Source: Hermatobates lingyangjiaoensis (lineage: Eukaryota; Arthropoda; Insecta; Hemiptera; Hermatobatidae). From it: DNA of 64,000 nucleotides. Below the pieces are notes generated by a model. It was not told where the DNA came from and did not search any database. It saw nothing but the letters and a program-made list of their open reading frames with translations. Positions 25,141 through 37,559 of this stretch are shown piece by piece. The first letter of the stretch is position 1; each line of letters starts with the position of its first letter. The stretch covers positions 4,837,501 through 4,901,500 of the forward strand of contig JAPFBL010000255.1 of NCBI GenBank assembly GCA_026182355.1, in the 5' to 3' direction. Made by a program: the position numbers and the translations under genes.

Positions 25141-25830
25141 GAGGCTCTAATAATACCGTGACCCTTAGAGCCTCTGAGGAGGCTCACATCTGGTTGCTCG
25201 GGGCGCGCAGTGCACCTGGACTTAACCTTAAAAGATAATTTTTTTTTTGTACTTTTTTTCCAGTATTCTTTATTCTCCAGTACTTATTTCTTTTTTCCTC
25301 TTTCGTATATTTTGTTTATATCTATTTTGTCTTCTTCACTTACTACTAGTTTGTTTTATCCTATTTTATTTTTCTAAATTCTTATTCTTAACTAGTTTCC
25401 CATACTTACCCTTTTATTCAGTCTCTATCTTTTATTTACTAAAACAACCAATGCAAGTTTTTTGTATAGTATTTATTTTTATTTATTTATTTATTTTTTC
25501 TTCTTTTCTCTATCATTATTTTTGTTTCTTATAGTTTGTTTTCATCTTATATTGTTTATAATTTTTCACCTATTTATAGTTTTACCCAACCAGTACTGCT
25601 TATCTGGGTTTCTGTTTATATCTTTTCCTAATTTTATACTTTAAGACCGGGTACGGTTGACAGCACTGGCGGTTGCCTGGTTGGTTACTTGCCGTTGCGC
25701 CTACAACGTGCTTGGTCTCCCATTCTCTTTTCTCCTGAAGACGGATTACCCGAAAATTTGAGTCTGTAAGTGTGTTTCCCTACTTTGTGTGCTGCTCTTT
25801 GTTAATCTCGAACTCGTATATATATATATG
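25141..25830 (+). repeat. Probable PLE-derived untranslated segment
   Basis: The block starts with a short inverted repeat (gaggctctaa/ttagagcctc), then a GC-richer stretch, then about 400 bp that are strongly pyrimidine-rich on the plus strand (25237-25640). It ends with another GC-rich stretch and a hammerhead-like motif at 25730-25764. The sense strand just upstream of the large PLE reading frame at 43.5-45.8 kb is also pyrimidine-rich, so I infer a PLE 5' or terminal-repeat fragment. The open frames at 25247-25534 and 25462-25644 are by-products of the T-rich composition. Confidence 0.4.
25730..25764 (+). ncRNA. Hammerhead ribozyme-like motif (plus)
   Basis: CUC, CUGAAGA (25735-25741), stem II built on GG/CC with a C-C mismatch at its base, GAA, self-complementary AAUU, U, then GAG, which pairs with CUC as stem I. 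Core residues fit. The mismatch at the first stem II position suggests mild decay. Sequence and loops differ from the other hammerheads here, so this is a separate family. Confidence 0.55.
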
Positions 25831-25839
25831 TGTGTATTT

Positions 25840-26315
25840 ATTTACATATGAAATGTATATATGAAAAATATTTACGCAAGAGAGGTATTTTAAAGGGCAT
25901 AGATACTGAACAAAAAGTCAGGGTAAACAAAATTATTATCAGAAAAAAGCTATAATAAAATGATGGTTTCGAGCAGGGCTAGGATTTTAGTCCACTTCCA
26001 TGTCATAATTTTACCGTATCCTGAGTCATTGGAGAACTTTCTTAGGCTTGTACGAAATCTTTATTTTAATGTCGTTTTTTTTCTAATGATAATAAACCAA
26101 ATAATATGTTTATTAAAATCTCTCTTAGGTGCAGTGGTATTCTTAAATTCCATTAAATTTTGTCGTGAAAATTAAAAATTGGCCAGACCTTTTTAATGGA
26201 ATCATGTGCACTTAAATGCAGATAAACTCTAAATTAAAAATAATGACCTTATTTTTTAAGAGAGTTCTCATTATTTACATGTCTTTCACAATTTGAATTT
26301 TCCAAAAAAAAAACT
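25840..26315. other. AT-rich sequence, nothing recognised
   Basis: A frame at 25960-26175 (plus) has no motif. It lies immediately 3' (in Helitron sense) of the helicase remnant and could be decayed element sequence. Confidence 0.35.
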
Positions 26316-26319
26316 TTTA

Positions 26320-27065
26320 TATTTGCTTCCTGTTTGACCTATTGAGAACCAACCTGTAATTGGCCATGTTGCAATGCCGTTTTACATGAATAAACTACAA
26401 CTTTCCGTAGAGTCTCTCCTTGAGACTTATGAATAGTCATAGCAAATGCTAACAGAATTGGAAACTGATCCTTAAAAAAGGAATGCTATCCTCTTCAGAC
26501 AATACCATTTTCAATCGTGGAATTAAAACAATTTCCTCTTGACACCGTGATGCGATAATTTTACAAACCAGGACATAATCATAAAGCTCCTCAGTTAATA
26601 GTCTTGTTCCATTACATTATTATGTATGTTTCTCATACATACATATGACAACAGCCTCCTTCTTGAGTTCTAGCTTATGGTGGAGCAATCCAGACAACTC
26701 TAGTGAGTCAAGAAATTCTTGAGGATAATATGTGGGCTCTCTAATATCTGTGTATGAAACAGATATTGTTTAATTTCTCCTTTAAATTATTCATTAAATC
26801 TATGATTATTTCCATTGATTATTTCGTTAAATGGAACTTATATACGTAGAATTTTCTGTGAGCAATATTTATGGGATGGTGAATGAAGAGTAAATGTATT
26901 TAATACACTAATCAACATTATGTTCAGGGATAAACATACTTTAGGTAGTAATAATCCCTTTATTTTCATTCTTTTCAACTCTGTTTTCACCAATATTTAT
27001 CAGAAATTCAGTGTTTTCATCTTCCTCTTGAACTTTCATATTACTAGTTAAATGGAACTTAGTAA
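26320..27065 (-). pseudogene. Helitron helicase remnant, longer copy
   Basis: Minus-strand pieces follow the order of a Helitron Pif1-like helicase. They are TEFLINIGENRVEKNENKGI (about 27030-26970), CIKYIYSSFTIP, a YPQEFLDSLELSGLLHHKLE stretch near 26725-26660 (family: YP-EFLNSL--SGLPPH-L-L), TRLLTEELYDYVL near 26605, EEIVLIPRLKM near 26535, FAMTIHKSQGETLR near 26440, and LQHGQLQVGSQ ending near 26335. In the family this enzyme unwinds DNA during rolling-circle transposition. Frame changes and stops between blocks make it a pseudogene. It is more complete than the copy at 3935-4165. The Rep nuclease domain and element ends were not found. Confidence 0.85.
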
Positions 27066-27069
27066 ATTT

Positions 27070-28805
27070 ATATTTAAATTAATATTAAATACATTTATAT
27101 TTTAATATTAATGAATATATATTAATAATATTAAATTTATTATATATATATATATTACTACTACAATAGGATCTGTTTTTTCTGAATTATAAGAGACTTT
27201 GAAAAATTTTTTTAAAAAAACCATTAAATAGAACAACAATCCCTTGTGTTTTGATCTGATTTATTATTCCTACATCCATATTTATGACTAGTCACGTTTT
27301 TTGCATGTTAGTGATAAGAAAGTGGCAAACTGGTCAGTCCCTCAACACTATCTATCAATTGTTTTTGCGTCTTCCAGATCATCTTAACCAAGTCATCGCG
27401 GCAAAAACAGTATGATTGAAAAACGATTTTTCAAGATTAATGTTAACACTTCTTTTACATTGTTCATCAGTTTTTTGTTTTTTTTTTTTGAAGAGAAATA
27501 AACTGATACAGCAAGAATACAAAATGTAAATACGCTACAATAATTACATGTTGTTATTAAATTATTAATAATAAATATTGTGCTAAAATACGCTAAAACT
27601 TATTTTACTTACTGTTAACAATCACTGGAGATAGAATAAACCAACAATCTGAGGCTAAAAAGCAACGAAGTGTTAGAAACTATTTGTTTATGCAAACCGT
27701 ATTGAGATTAGCATGTCCATTAAATTTCATTGATTAACTGATTGTTAATAGCAATGTAATTATAGCTGGAGTTGTCAAAGGGTGATCGTTGTGCTTACAT
27801 GAAGTTATTAGTGGATGAAAAAAAAGTGATTAATTCATAATATTGTTTAAGTTTATAGATATTCAGTTGCTGAATACTGAAAAATATTAAACAAGACAAC
27901 AATTCAAGTGGTTTATACTGTCAGAAGGAAAATAAATCTTATTATAAATGAAAAAAACATCTCATGTCGGATCAGTAGAGGTTAGTATTTGAAAGTTTTA
28001 CTTGAGAAAGTGATTAAAATAAGAAAAACATTAATTCCAAACTTAATCAAATCAAGAATATTTATAAAAAAAATTAAAATAATTATTGCTTAAAGTATGA
28101 GCAATCAACCAAATTGTAAAATAAATAGTAAATTTTAAAATTATAAATGTCTTCTAGTATTTGTTTATATTTGATTCGCCTGTCATCCACTTGAAATACC
28201 AGTCAAGTTTGTTTCCATAGGATCATATAAAGAAAGATCATATAATCATATATCATATAAATAAAGACAATACAAATTGTCTTTGAAATATGCGAATGTT
28301 GTATTATGGGAAACAAATTTAAAGTGTTCGATCTATATTTACAGCTATGATTTGTATTTACTGCCTATATTTATGATTTATCGATAAATTTGGTTCACGC
28401 ATCGCTTTAATAAGAGCCCTACGAAAGTTAATTTATCTGTTTTCGGAGCCTCTGATAGTGAAAGAGAATTTCTATGCTGATTCCAGCTGATAAATATTAA
28501 GTTCAACTTAAAAGCCGCACCACAGCGATTTATCCAAAATTATAAACGCAGGTACCTATCCACCAAATGGTAAAAAAAAGTTTATTTTTTTAAAATTTCA
28601 CATTACTTAATGTACCTGATATCAATCAAACATTTGGTTCAATTTATAGTCAAAGAACAACCAAAATATAAATTTTATTATATTTTGATATCTTCTGATT
28701 CTAGACATATTTTTCGGACGCAAACACAGATATACAATATATATACGCGCATATGTACGCACGTACATACACACACACACTCGCACAGACAAACACACGC
28801 ACACA

Positions 28806-28845
<40 letters not shown>

Positions 28846-29685
28846 CTTAGTCCCTTCCACACAGTGAAAGCGAGACAGAGAGCAATTTGTGAAATTCATT
28901 TCATTAGACTTAAAGGACCTGTTTTTCCGATACATTATTTTTCTTTCAAAAATAATGTTAGAAAATGTTTATCCTAGGATATAGACGAAAAAGGGGAAAA
29001 ACATGGACAACTTGTTTAGAACTTGTGAATTCTGTTAACAATAAAGCAATTGCAAATAATAATAATAATCATAATCATAATAAATATAAAATTCTTCAAT
29101 TTTATATTTATAATAAAAGTATAAATTTTTCAAAATTTTTTCAAATTTTGATTCTTCAATATGTTGTAAATATAGTTCCTTCATAAGTTTTGTTCACGGT
29201 AAACATACCCTTATGTATTTGCAGTTCATTGAAAAAAAAGCCTTCCTTGCTCCGTGTGATTACACATATTAATAGTTCTATTTAGTTTTCAGTTTCATTT
29301 TGTAAAAGTAATTTAATTAACATAGAGTTATAAAAAAGTATTTGAGGTCTTTTATGACAAAGGAGAGATTGATCAATTTAGTGACTATAAAAATTGTAAA
29401 ATAATTCGTAACCGATATAGAAAATGATTTATATATGCAAATTGTAGATAGATAGAAGATATATATAGTTGATATAAAGCGTTATGTAGCTATATATTAT
29501 ATATTATATAAGGCTATATATTATAAAAGCGTGATAAAGCGTGATGTAGATCAAGGTTTTAATAACCAAATATTAACTCATGCATTTGATTTTTATTGCA
29601 TTTAAATGAATGAATTAATTAATTTCGACATCTGTGTTTCGTTATTAAAATTGATTTAATAATTTTGGCATATACAAGAGTATTA
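27070..29685. other. AT-rich sequence with a CA microsatellite
   Basis: No gene recognised. A minus-strand CUGAUGAAC stretch near 27462 was considered as a hammerhead and rejected. Open frames at 28610-28977 are driven by the CA repeat. Confidence 0.5.
28765..28836 (+). repeat. (CA)n microsatellite
   Basis: An imperfect then perfect CA run, followed by a short TA run. Frames in both directions through it encode only repeats. Confidence 0.95.
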
Positions 29686-29687
29686 GA

Positions 29688-30207
29688 TATGCAATCATGA
29701 GAAGTGGAGTACTACATTACACAATTTCTCAGCGGACATGGGTACTCCCACGCCTACCTACACAAGATAAGGACGTATGAGACTCTCGATTGCCTGTATT
29801 GCTCAGCAACAGACGATGTGGAGCACACATTCCTTTCATGCAAAAAATGGAATGGCCAGAGAAGTGATTTAGTGAAGAGAATTGGTATATTCTCACCAGA
29901 AACCATTATGGCCAAAATGATAGAGAGGGCTGACGTGTGGAAAATGGTAGACTTACAAGTCAAATATATCCTCTTTAAAAACAAGTGACACTTTGAAGGG
30001 AATAACTAATTCCAAATACAAGGATGCCTTTTGTAATATAATGAATGACCTAGCCTGAGTTAATGTGGGAAACAGTTCCAGGCTAGTGTCCAAGAAGAAA
30101 AGAGGGTGTTTTAGTTGGTAGTCTGGTTTACTGGAAGCCCAGCACAATGTGCGTAAATGCATTTCACCTCCTTGCAAAAAAAAAAAAAAAAAAAACTATT
30201 CAATCAT
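29688..30207 (+). mobile_element. 5'-truncated non-LTR retrotransposon (R1/jockey-like 3' end)
   Basis: The insert (about 29699-30196) contains the C-terminal end of a LINE ORF2 (29704-29988), about 190 bp of 3' UTR and a 20-nt poly(A) at 30176-30195. It is flanked by an 11-bp direct repeat with one mismatch: tatgcaatcat at 29688-29698 and tattcaatcat at 30197-30207. 5' truncation, poly(A) and TSD are the usual signature of target-primed reverse transcription. The reading frame is still open, so the copy is fairly young. Confidence 0.82.
29704..29988 (+). pseudogene. LINE ORF2 C-terminal zinc-knuckle fragment
   Basis: The 94-residue fragment begins ITQFLSGHGYSHAYLHKI, the conserved post-RT region of R1/jockey-group proteins (family: TQ-LTGHG-F--YLH). 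It is followed by a CCHC-type knuckle: C at about residues 30 and 33 (DCLYC), H near 41 (EHTFLSC) and C near 46, then a W--ER-L-like segment. In the family this region may help nucleic-acid binding. The true protein started far upstream. The first residue here is simply where the truncated copy begins, and no start codon is implied. The frame ends normally at a stop, placing the 3' UTR directly after it. The RNase H remnant at 8770-9205 could be from a related element, but the two do not overlap, so this cannot be tested here. Confidence 0.85.
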
Positions 30208-33200
30208 CATTCACCGCAGTCATCACATCCCTATGCAAGTCTTACTGTTGATAAGCCTTACTCTGCTTATCAACACAGATGATACAACGTATTTATAAGA
30301 AAGTACTTGTAATCGGCGATACACATATAAACTTATTAACTAATTTCAATTTCCTCCATCACTATATTTTAAATTTGAAACGCAATCCAAGCAAGATTAG
30401 CATTTTCAACGCTAATCCTTTTTAAAAACCGTTGTATATGAGAATACTTCTTCTTTAATCCCATTTCTTTTTTTCCACAAGCCCTAATGCGTAATGAGAA
30501 ATTGATTACACAAGTATTTATCATGTACTTTAATATGTAATTAATGAATCTTATGCATTAATATATCCAAGTGTCTCCCACTCATTTTCATGATTTTTAT
30601 CCATACGAATGTAACCTTAAACATCTCAAACTCTTTGCTAGAAATAATCTTAATTTTGAAGATTCCTGTAGCTTTAATATTTAGAACGAAGAAGTATAAT
30701 TTTTCTTCTTTTCATTATTGGATGATCGTTTGCATGAATATTTTCAGATTGTATATGCATTAGTTACATGGTTCATTCAAAATGCAAAACTTTTTTTTAA
30801 AACAAGAAAGAAAAAAAGTTAAAAAAAACTTTATCCAAGCAACACTTATGTTAACAAATCTCTTCCACTTCACCGAATGGAAAAAATTGGTGCCAAAAAA
30901 GAAAATCATCTTTGAAAAAGTAAAGTGAAAAAATAATAAAGAAAATATTAAAAATATTAGGTAAATAGTAAAGATTTTTACATCCCATATATCACACTAC
31001 GTCACAATACAGACAGGAGAATGTCTACTATAGAAGGAAGGACAACTTTTCTTAGGAGTATGGAAGTAATAGACTGATTTATCTGCGTTTAATGTATAAT
31101 CTGAATGTTACAATTGTTACTGAAGGATTTCTGTGGAATGAATCTACAGAACATTGGACAGGATTATTTGTCATCTGGGAAGTTGCTGACAGGTATTTTT
31201 AAATGCTTCATGATATAGGCTGTGTATATTTAGTATAGTAAGAACTGTTATGCTTCTTGTAGCATGCTACTATTACTACTACTATACTATTGCTAGTAAT
31301 TCTTAGGAAGTAGGAGAAAGAACTGCACCTATCAATCTGCACTGTCATATCAGCGATGCTGTTGAGAAGGATGAGGGATGAGTTTTGGGTGGAATGCCAT
31401 TTTCGCTGGCACAATACTCCCTGGGTCCAACGGCCTGAGTAATACTACCGGTATTGTTCTTAGATATTTATATTGGTCGCACGACCTCAGGTGCTAAATA
31501 AGCACCTTCCATTGCGCTTACGTCACGATGTCATTGTTATGTAGTTGAGTAGTACCGTAGGAGCCATACTCCTGGTTTATTGTAGAGGTCTATGGTTACA
31601 ATATTAACCATGATAAAATTGTAAGGGTCTACGATAGGAATGATACTTCTTAAATTAATTTCATGAGCGCCTTTTCTAAAATTAGTAGATCACCCCGATG
31701 GTCGGTAGCAGTATAGTTTCCTTTGTTTGACTTGGCAAATGACCTGCTAATGCTGTTGTTTAATTGGATGTATCAATTCATTTGTTTTAATTAAATTTGA
31801 ATTCATTGTATCTGGATAAGGTATTAAGTGCACATTGAAGTCTGTTTTGTTTACGTAATTTGAGAACACTTAACCCAGAGGCCAAGCTGATTTCCCTGTT
31901 ATTGCTAATATGAGTATTACTTTAAACACTCCCGTATAAAAACAATTAAAATCAAATCGTGTAGCCCAGCCCTTGACGTCTGCAATTGTACATCAAAACC
32001 CATTAACGTATAACCAGACTGAATAATTTGAAACAAGTAGCAGCAACGTTTACACCCTCGAAGTGTCACCCGCTCCCAGTGTCATAAATATACAGTTTTA
32101 TAAAAAAATAAATAAAAAATAATACTATTTTGGCTAAAATGTTTGTCTGAAAATGTTGGGTCCTTAAAATTGTTGTTAAGGTTTTTTTATATTATTAATA
32201 TACAACACAAATATCATTGGTTAAGGTAAATGAAACGTTAAAGTATTCTCACAAGCATTTCTTACTTGATAAACTATCTCAATACTAAAACTGTTGACGT
32301 TATTTTCCATTAAATATATCATTTTTTGTGTTACCTTCTTGTACTTTAAGAAACTATATTACGTAATTCAAATTAGTTTTCTGAAATAAGCTAATCAGAG
32401 GAGGGCCACAGTCTGAATGCTGAACTTCTAGTAGAGTGGAATAGAATGTCTTCTTGATAATCAAACCTCTTCTTTGTTAATTGAGGACCTGCTCGTCTCC
32501 ACCACCACCAGCAGTCAAAAACGCCAATGGTTAGTTCAAAAATGGGATACTATTTTACATAAATAACCATTGTATAAAGACTATTTCTTCAGTTTTCATC
32601 TCTAGTAAAGTTAATTTTGAAATACAATTATAATATTGTAAATACTATTTAAATGTTAACATACCAAATGATTCAACTATAAATTAATAAACAAGATCTT
32701 AATTGACTGATAATTCCAGTAATGCATTAGGGTTTTAATTGTTTTCAATTACTACATTTTAGATGATTACATGATAATTTTTTTTTATTTTTAGTTAATT
32801 CGTATATTTTAAGCAATCTTATCTAAGCAAGACCTAAAATTGCTTAAATTAAGTAATTGTTATTTGGTCTTCAAATAGTATAAAAATTACAGATAATTAC
32901 TAAAAATTTTGAAAAATATGTACTTAACGAATTAATTTGTCATTTATATACGACCAGATTGTTATCTACGAATATCTAAAAAATCGTTATGCGGTATTAT
33001 GCACAATAACAAAATGTAGAATACAAAGTGAGGTAATTAGTTAGAAAGGAGTAGTGATTAGTCGTCGGAGAAAATTGGGGAGCAATACACATTTGAATGC
33101 CTTCCAGACTAAGCGCCAGTAAAGAGTCGAGTCCTAAATGGACCAGACTAATTGTCCTCTAGTTTTTAATTAATTTCCCTGTAATGGCTTACTCTTAATG

Positions 33201-33508
33201 GATGCTTGACAAAATCAATAGGTATTAGAAGGAAACGAGTACCATCCATTTAACTATTCCTTTTTCGTGTAAATCATGCAGAATCTATATATTCCTTTTA
33301 CCTTCGTTTAGTTAATCAATTCGGAAAGGACTCAGTAATTTCATGTTACTTCCTTGGATTATGTCCGTCTTTGAGTAAGTTTGAACTCCTGATTTCACAT
33401 CATTAATCCACAATTACAGTGGGTATCTTTTTACAAGTGAGGTTGTTGCATCATTATTAGCGGCTAAATAAACCTTCTCGCAAATACACACTGAAAGTGG
33501 CTGTTAAT

Positions 33509-33566
33509 GAATACTTCAGTGTCCCTTGGAAGTTTATGAATACTTCAGTGTCTCTTAGAAGTGTAT
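33509..33566 (+). repeat. 29-bp tandem duplication
   Basis: Two copies of a 29-bp unit starting gaatacttcagtgtc, differing at a few positions. It is non-coding. Confidence 0.85.
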
Positions 33567-33851
33567 GAATTATTTACATGAAAGAGTTAAATCCAAAGCT
33601 GAATGGAAGGTTTACTTGAAAAGTAATGGAAGGAAATGTGGCAACGCTCTCGTATTGCTTTTTAACCTTAGTACATCTAATTCACATGAAGATAAACGTT
33701 TTCTTTTATGGTCTTAAAGTCAAGCTATGTACTCACCAATGAAATGTTTCTAGCACCCAACTTTCTCAATGACTGTCTGCAAAAGAAGATATTGTATTGC
33801 AAAGAAACAAGACTGAGAAACTCCTTATATTGCATCATTCCTAACTATAAA

Positions 33852-33915
33852 GTAAAAATCTGGAGTAGCTTATACAAAACTTAGCTCTAAGTAAACCTAT
33901 TATCTTAAATAATGA
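33852..33915 (+). repeat. Interspersed repeat family A, diverged copy
   Basis: It shares aaaaatctggagta and ctctaagtaaacctat with the other family A segments. It is weak and recognised only by the order of these landmarks. Confidence 0.35.
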
Positions 33916-36900
33916 ATATAAATGAACAAACACGTTCATTTTAATGCTGCTACTACATTCTACTAGTTACAATAAACGTGTAATTGGGATGAACGTTTAG
34001 AACAACTGGTGAAGGCTTAGAGGGTATTATACTAAGAATAACCGTGGATCAACAACACCATTTTAGACCTTGTGTTTTGAAACATAAAACTGCCCGTATT
34101 AAGGCACAAAACAAACTCCTCACTAACCTAAAGGCATAAAAATCATCAAAATATATCTAATCAAATCAATAAATTCAAAAAAGAGATTAGGAATGTGATC
34201 TATGAATTATCAGTAGATGAAGGAGAGTTTACGGCTTTAAAAATACTGTGATTTATTTTAGTTATCATTTAAGGCGATTATAAAAACGTAAGAAATCAGC
34301 TGTCTCTATTAAAAACAATTTATTCATTGGATTTTATCGTTTGTAGAAAAACATTTTTTTAAAATATTAGAATTCTTGTGCAACTTTAGATTTTCATATC
34401 TTAAAAATCTGACTATTTTTTAATATTATTTTATTACATATTATTACTGTAACATTAAAAAATAGTTTATTACTAATAAATTATTTATACTCAAGTGTTT
34501 GATTTGAATAATTATAACCGACAGAAGGGTACTGGTGGCCTCTTAAAAGCTGCACCGTTGAATGTTATATTACCGTTTCTCCAAAATCCATGAAGTATTA
34601 CTATATTACCACATTAAGATAACAAGAAACTCAACGCCTTTTAATCTATCTCAAAAGCTGTAAGAAATGGTAAACATGTTTGTTTAAAAGATAAAAAAAT
34701 GCATTTACATGGCATATTATTGCTCAACATGGAAATACGATATAGAGAACATTTACAGACAACGAACCATTCATTTGAGAAAATCGATGATGATTTCTCA
34801 AACGCTATGATTAGAAGAGTGACGCATAATTTTTAATATTCGCGTCCTCTTTACACATTCAGCACCGTTCTAAAAATATCAATAATCAATTCAGCAGACC
34901 TATACACATAAAAATGTCAAATTTTTTTTAAGTTAGCGTACTTAGCTGATAGTAAACAAATTTCATTAATTTATTTTACTTACGTCAATTATTTATTAAA
35001 TGTCAATCATTTGGTAAGTTACTTTAAATGAAATGCAAACATGCGTAATGTAATATAATTCTGAACCACGTATCTAATTTAATCTGCTTAGAGATTAAAT
35101 AATGAGCAAATTTATTCACAGTAACACAGTCTAGTTTGCATACAAAACATTTTTCTTCATATAAATAACTAAAATAAATCTCATTTTACATGCTCCTTAA
35201 AAATATATTCATAATAATATATATGGAGCATTTATTGGTATAAGCTAAAATTTCTTAATATCATCGCAGGAAATATTTAAAAATTCTTTATCAGATATTC
35301 TCCTTTCAAATACACGAGCTATTTACCATATGTCTCAAAATAGATATTTTGATTTTCTCTGAAGTAAAGAAGGGCTCAGTGATAGAGGTCTCACGAAAAC
35401 CTTGAAAATAATTGGTTTAGCCTACAGCTCGAGTTGCACTTGTCAACACACTGCTACAAATGGGTTCAAATAATAACCCTAAAATTATTGTAATAGTCAA
35501 CGTTTGAATAACAAATCATTCATATTCTTTTGAATGAACAATAATAAAAATAATAGTTTAATATGAACGATATTACAATTACAATCATCAGTATAATCAT
35601 TACGAAATAATTATAATTATTCAATAGATATCATAACGGATATTATAATTACGGTCATATTACAAAAAAAAAAATAAATAATGATTGAGGACGTTATGTT
35701 TTATATATTATGAATCATCATATTTAAATGGAATGGCGATAAGGGCACAAAACAGAATATATTATTTGCAACCATGCATGAATTAGTTAACTTGAAAAAG
35801 TTGATTTTTTTTGTGACAATATAGTTAACTGGGCATATATAACAAACTCAATAAAATGGTTTGATTTTAATCATTTTGACAGATACTTACAAAATTGAAC
35901 AGATATATAATTGTTGGCGTTAACAAGAAAATCATTGTTTTACGGAAATATTTTTTTCAGGGAATATTCACTGAAAATTATTTTTGCAAAGTAGTTCTAG
36001 AATAATACAGAACTAAAAGTACCTGTACCTGTTAGCAGTACCTGTCCTGGCAGTTCGGTTAGCATTATTGTAAATATTATTTGAAGTTAATTAAATAATA
36101 ATATTAAATAAATTAATTTTCACCAACCTGCAAAGCTGAGTTTATTCATTATTCATATTTCTGCAAACGTTTACAGGTAGCAAATTGAGAGGAGTTCATC
36201 GGATATTAATTTTTTCAATCCCACTACTATACCAAGCGTTATTGTCATCATCCCATTTCTAATTTATAAAAGATTTATAGAAATTTTATCAACATTTTAC
36301 AACCATGTTTCCTCCAATTTACATCAAAATGTTTTCTTCACTTTTACAAAAACAGTTTTTAATTAATTTCAGTTTAATAAATCAGATCGCTGATAAAGCT
36401 TATTAAAAAGCTCTGATATTGGTTTTCTGGAATCTAAAAATAGTACAAATTGGAAAATGTTTGAATATTAATTATCCATTGAAAGTTTGTTTCATCTAAG
36501 TAATGGCGCGTTGATAATTGTTTGAGTAGTAAAACTTCTTCACCAAAGAGTTAAGTAGAATAAATCTTCTCATTTATGGGATATTGTCGGAACTTAGTCA
36601 CTTTGTGTGTAGGAAAACTTCTGAAGAATGAATGTAGAAATGTATAATTCTAAAATACTATCCAACCAGGCTAAAATTTAACAAAACGATTAATTAAACC
36701 TGAGACAACTAAAGTATATAGATCAATTAGAATTCTTTGAATGATAGAATTATAAAAGGAGTTAAACACTAAATTTTAAATAATGACTTAATTAGATGTA
36801 CAACACTAAGTAAAAAAAAACTTATAGGTAAAACTTCTATATTTATTGAAACTAATGAAATACCTCACAAAGGAGAAGATATCAAGTGTTCAGGCCAGCA

Positions 36901-36924
36901 TGCAAGTTCTCTTCAACAATTACT

Positions 36925-36991
36925 TGAAAAATTCAAAGTTTTGTAGATATTATAGTACTTCTATGGAGAATAGTCGTTAAAACAATTACAG

Positions 36992-36993
<2 letters not shown>
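36925..36993. repeat. Outer inverted repeat, left copy
   Basis: About 65 bp here are the reverse complement of 40297-40370, with a few mismatches. The shared core includes ccaaagttttgtagatatta (one base different here) and acttctatggagaat. The two copies bracket the whole 3.3-kb nested cluster of integrase element, hammerhead repeat, palindrome and mariner. They may be the ends of a larger element into which the others inserted, or two independent copies of one repeat. Confidence 0.75.

Positions 36994-37056
<63 letters not shown>
36993..37056. repeat. (TA)n microsatellite
   Basis: Long TA run with one interruption. It is followed by a short region with repeated cctggta motifs at 37069-37099. 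Confidence 0.95.
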
Positions 37057-37097
37057 GGTATATATACCAGGTATATAAACCTGGTATGAACAACCTG

Positions 37098-37098
<1 letters not shown>

Positions 37099-37156
<58 letters not shown>
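37099..37156 (+). repeat. (CA)n microsatellite
   Basis: Nearly perfect CA run. Open frames through it on the minus strand encode Val-Cys repeats and are not genes. Confidence 0.95.
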
Positions 37157-37157
<1 letters not shown>

Positions 37158-37165
37158 TATACATA

Positions 37166-37275
37166 TGTAAAACACAATGACGTATTCATTAGTTATGTTT
37201 CATCTATGAGTTTGGTACTACTGTGCAGGTGACTTAAAGTATTTAACTCATGAACATTTTGACACAGATTCAATT
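37166..37275 (+). repeat. Partial extra copy of the integrase element's terminal repeat
   Basis: These 110 bp are a direct copy of about 38613-38720, the inner part of the right terminal repeat, and stop exactly where the left TIR (TGTAATTTCC) begins. This looks like an element inserted into, or recombined with, another copy of itself. Confidence 0.8.
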
Positions 37276-37530
37276 TGTAATTTCCTTTTCAAGCTTATTC
37301 CCTCATTTAGTAGATTGACACAAGACAATTGATAAAACATCAGGTTTACTTAATTAAAAGATAGTATACATTATAAATCATAACAAACTGTCCAACAGAT
37401 AGAAATAATCTACTTACCTAAAACATCAGAATTGAATCCGTGTCAAAATGTCCAGGAATTAAATACTTTAAGTCTCCTGCACAGTAGTACCAAACTCATA
37501 GATAAAACATAACTAATGAATACGTCATTG
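37276..37530. repeat. Left TIR of the integrase element
   Basis: Reverse complement of 38621-38871 apart from scattered substitutions and a 4-bp extra segment. Its outer end is TGTAATTTCC. Confidence 0.9.
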
Positions 37531-37559
37531 TTTCAACTTTAAAGTTCTAAAAGATTGTA

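Larger units (their letters stand above)
30210..36920. other. Long AT-rich stretch without recognised genes
   Basis: About 6.7 kb with no supported coding region. It holds one family A repeat copy (33852-33915) and a 29-bp tandem duplication at 33509-33566. A slightly GC-richer patch at 31380-31580 has small hairpins (such as aggtgcta..agcacct) and no motif. The minus-strand frame at 31208-31414 is unsupported. Confidence 0.55.

Noticed and set aside
25247..25644. Hydrophobic 95- and 60-residue frames resembling membrane proteins
   Set aside because: They come from a T-rich, C-rich tract. Phe/Leu/Ser content is explained by composition, and the frames overlap one another.
27421..27470. CUGAUGAAC...AAGUGUUAAC on the minus strand as a hammerhead
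   Set aside because: The CUGAUGA box is present but no GAAA follows a pairable stem II, and stem I cannot form.
28610..28977. Overlapping frames through the CA microsatellite
   Set aside because: Composition is only Thr-His or Val-Cys repeats from (CA)n. There is no gene evidence.
36933..37175. Minus-strand frames with Val-Cys and Ile-Tyr repeats
   Set aside because: Pure products of CA and TA microsatellites.
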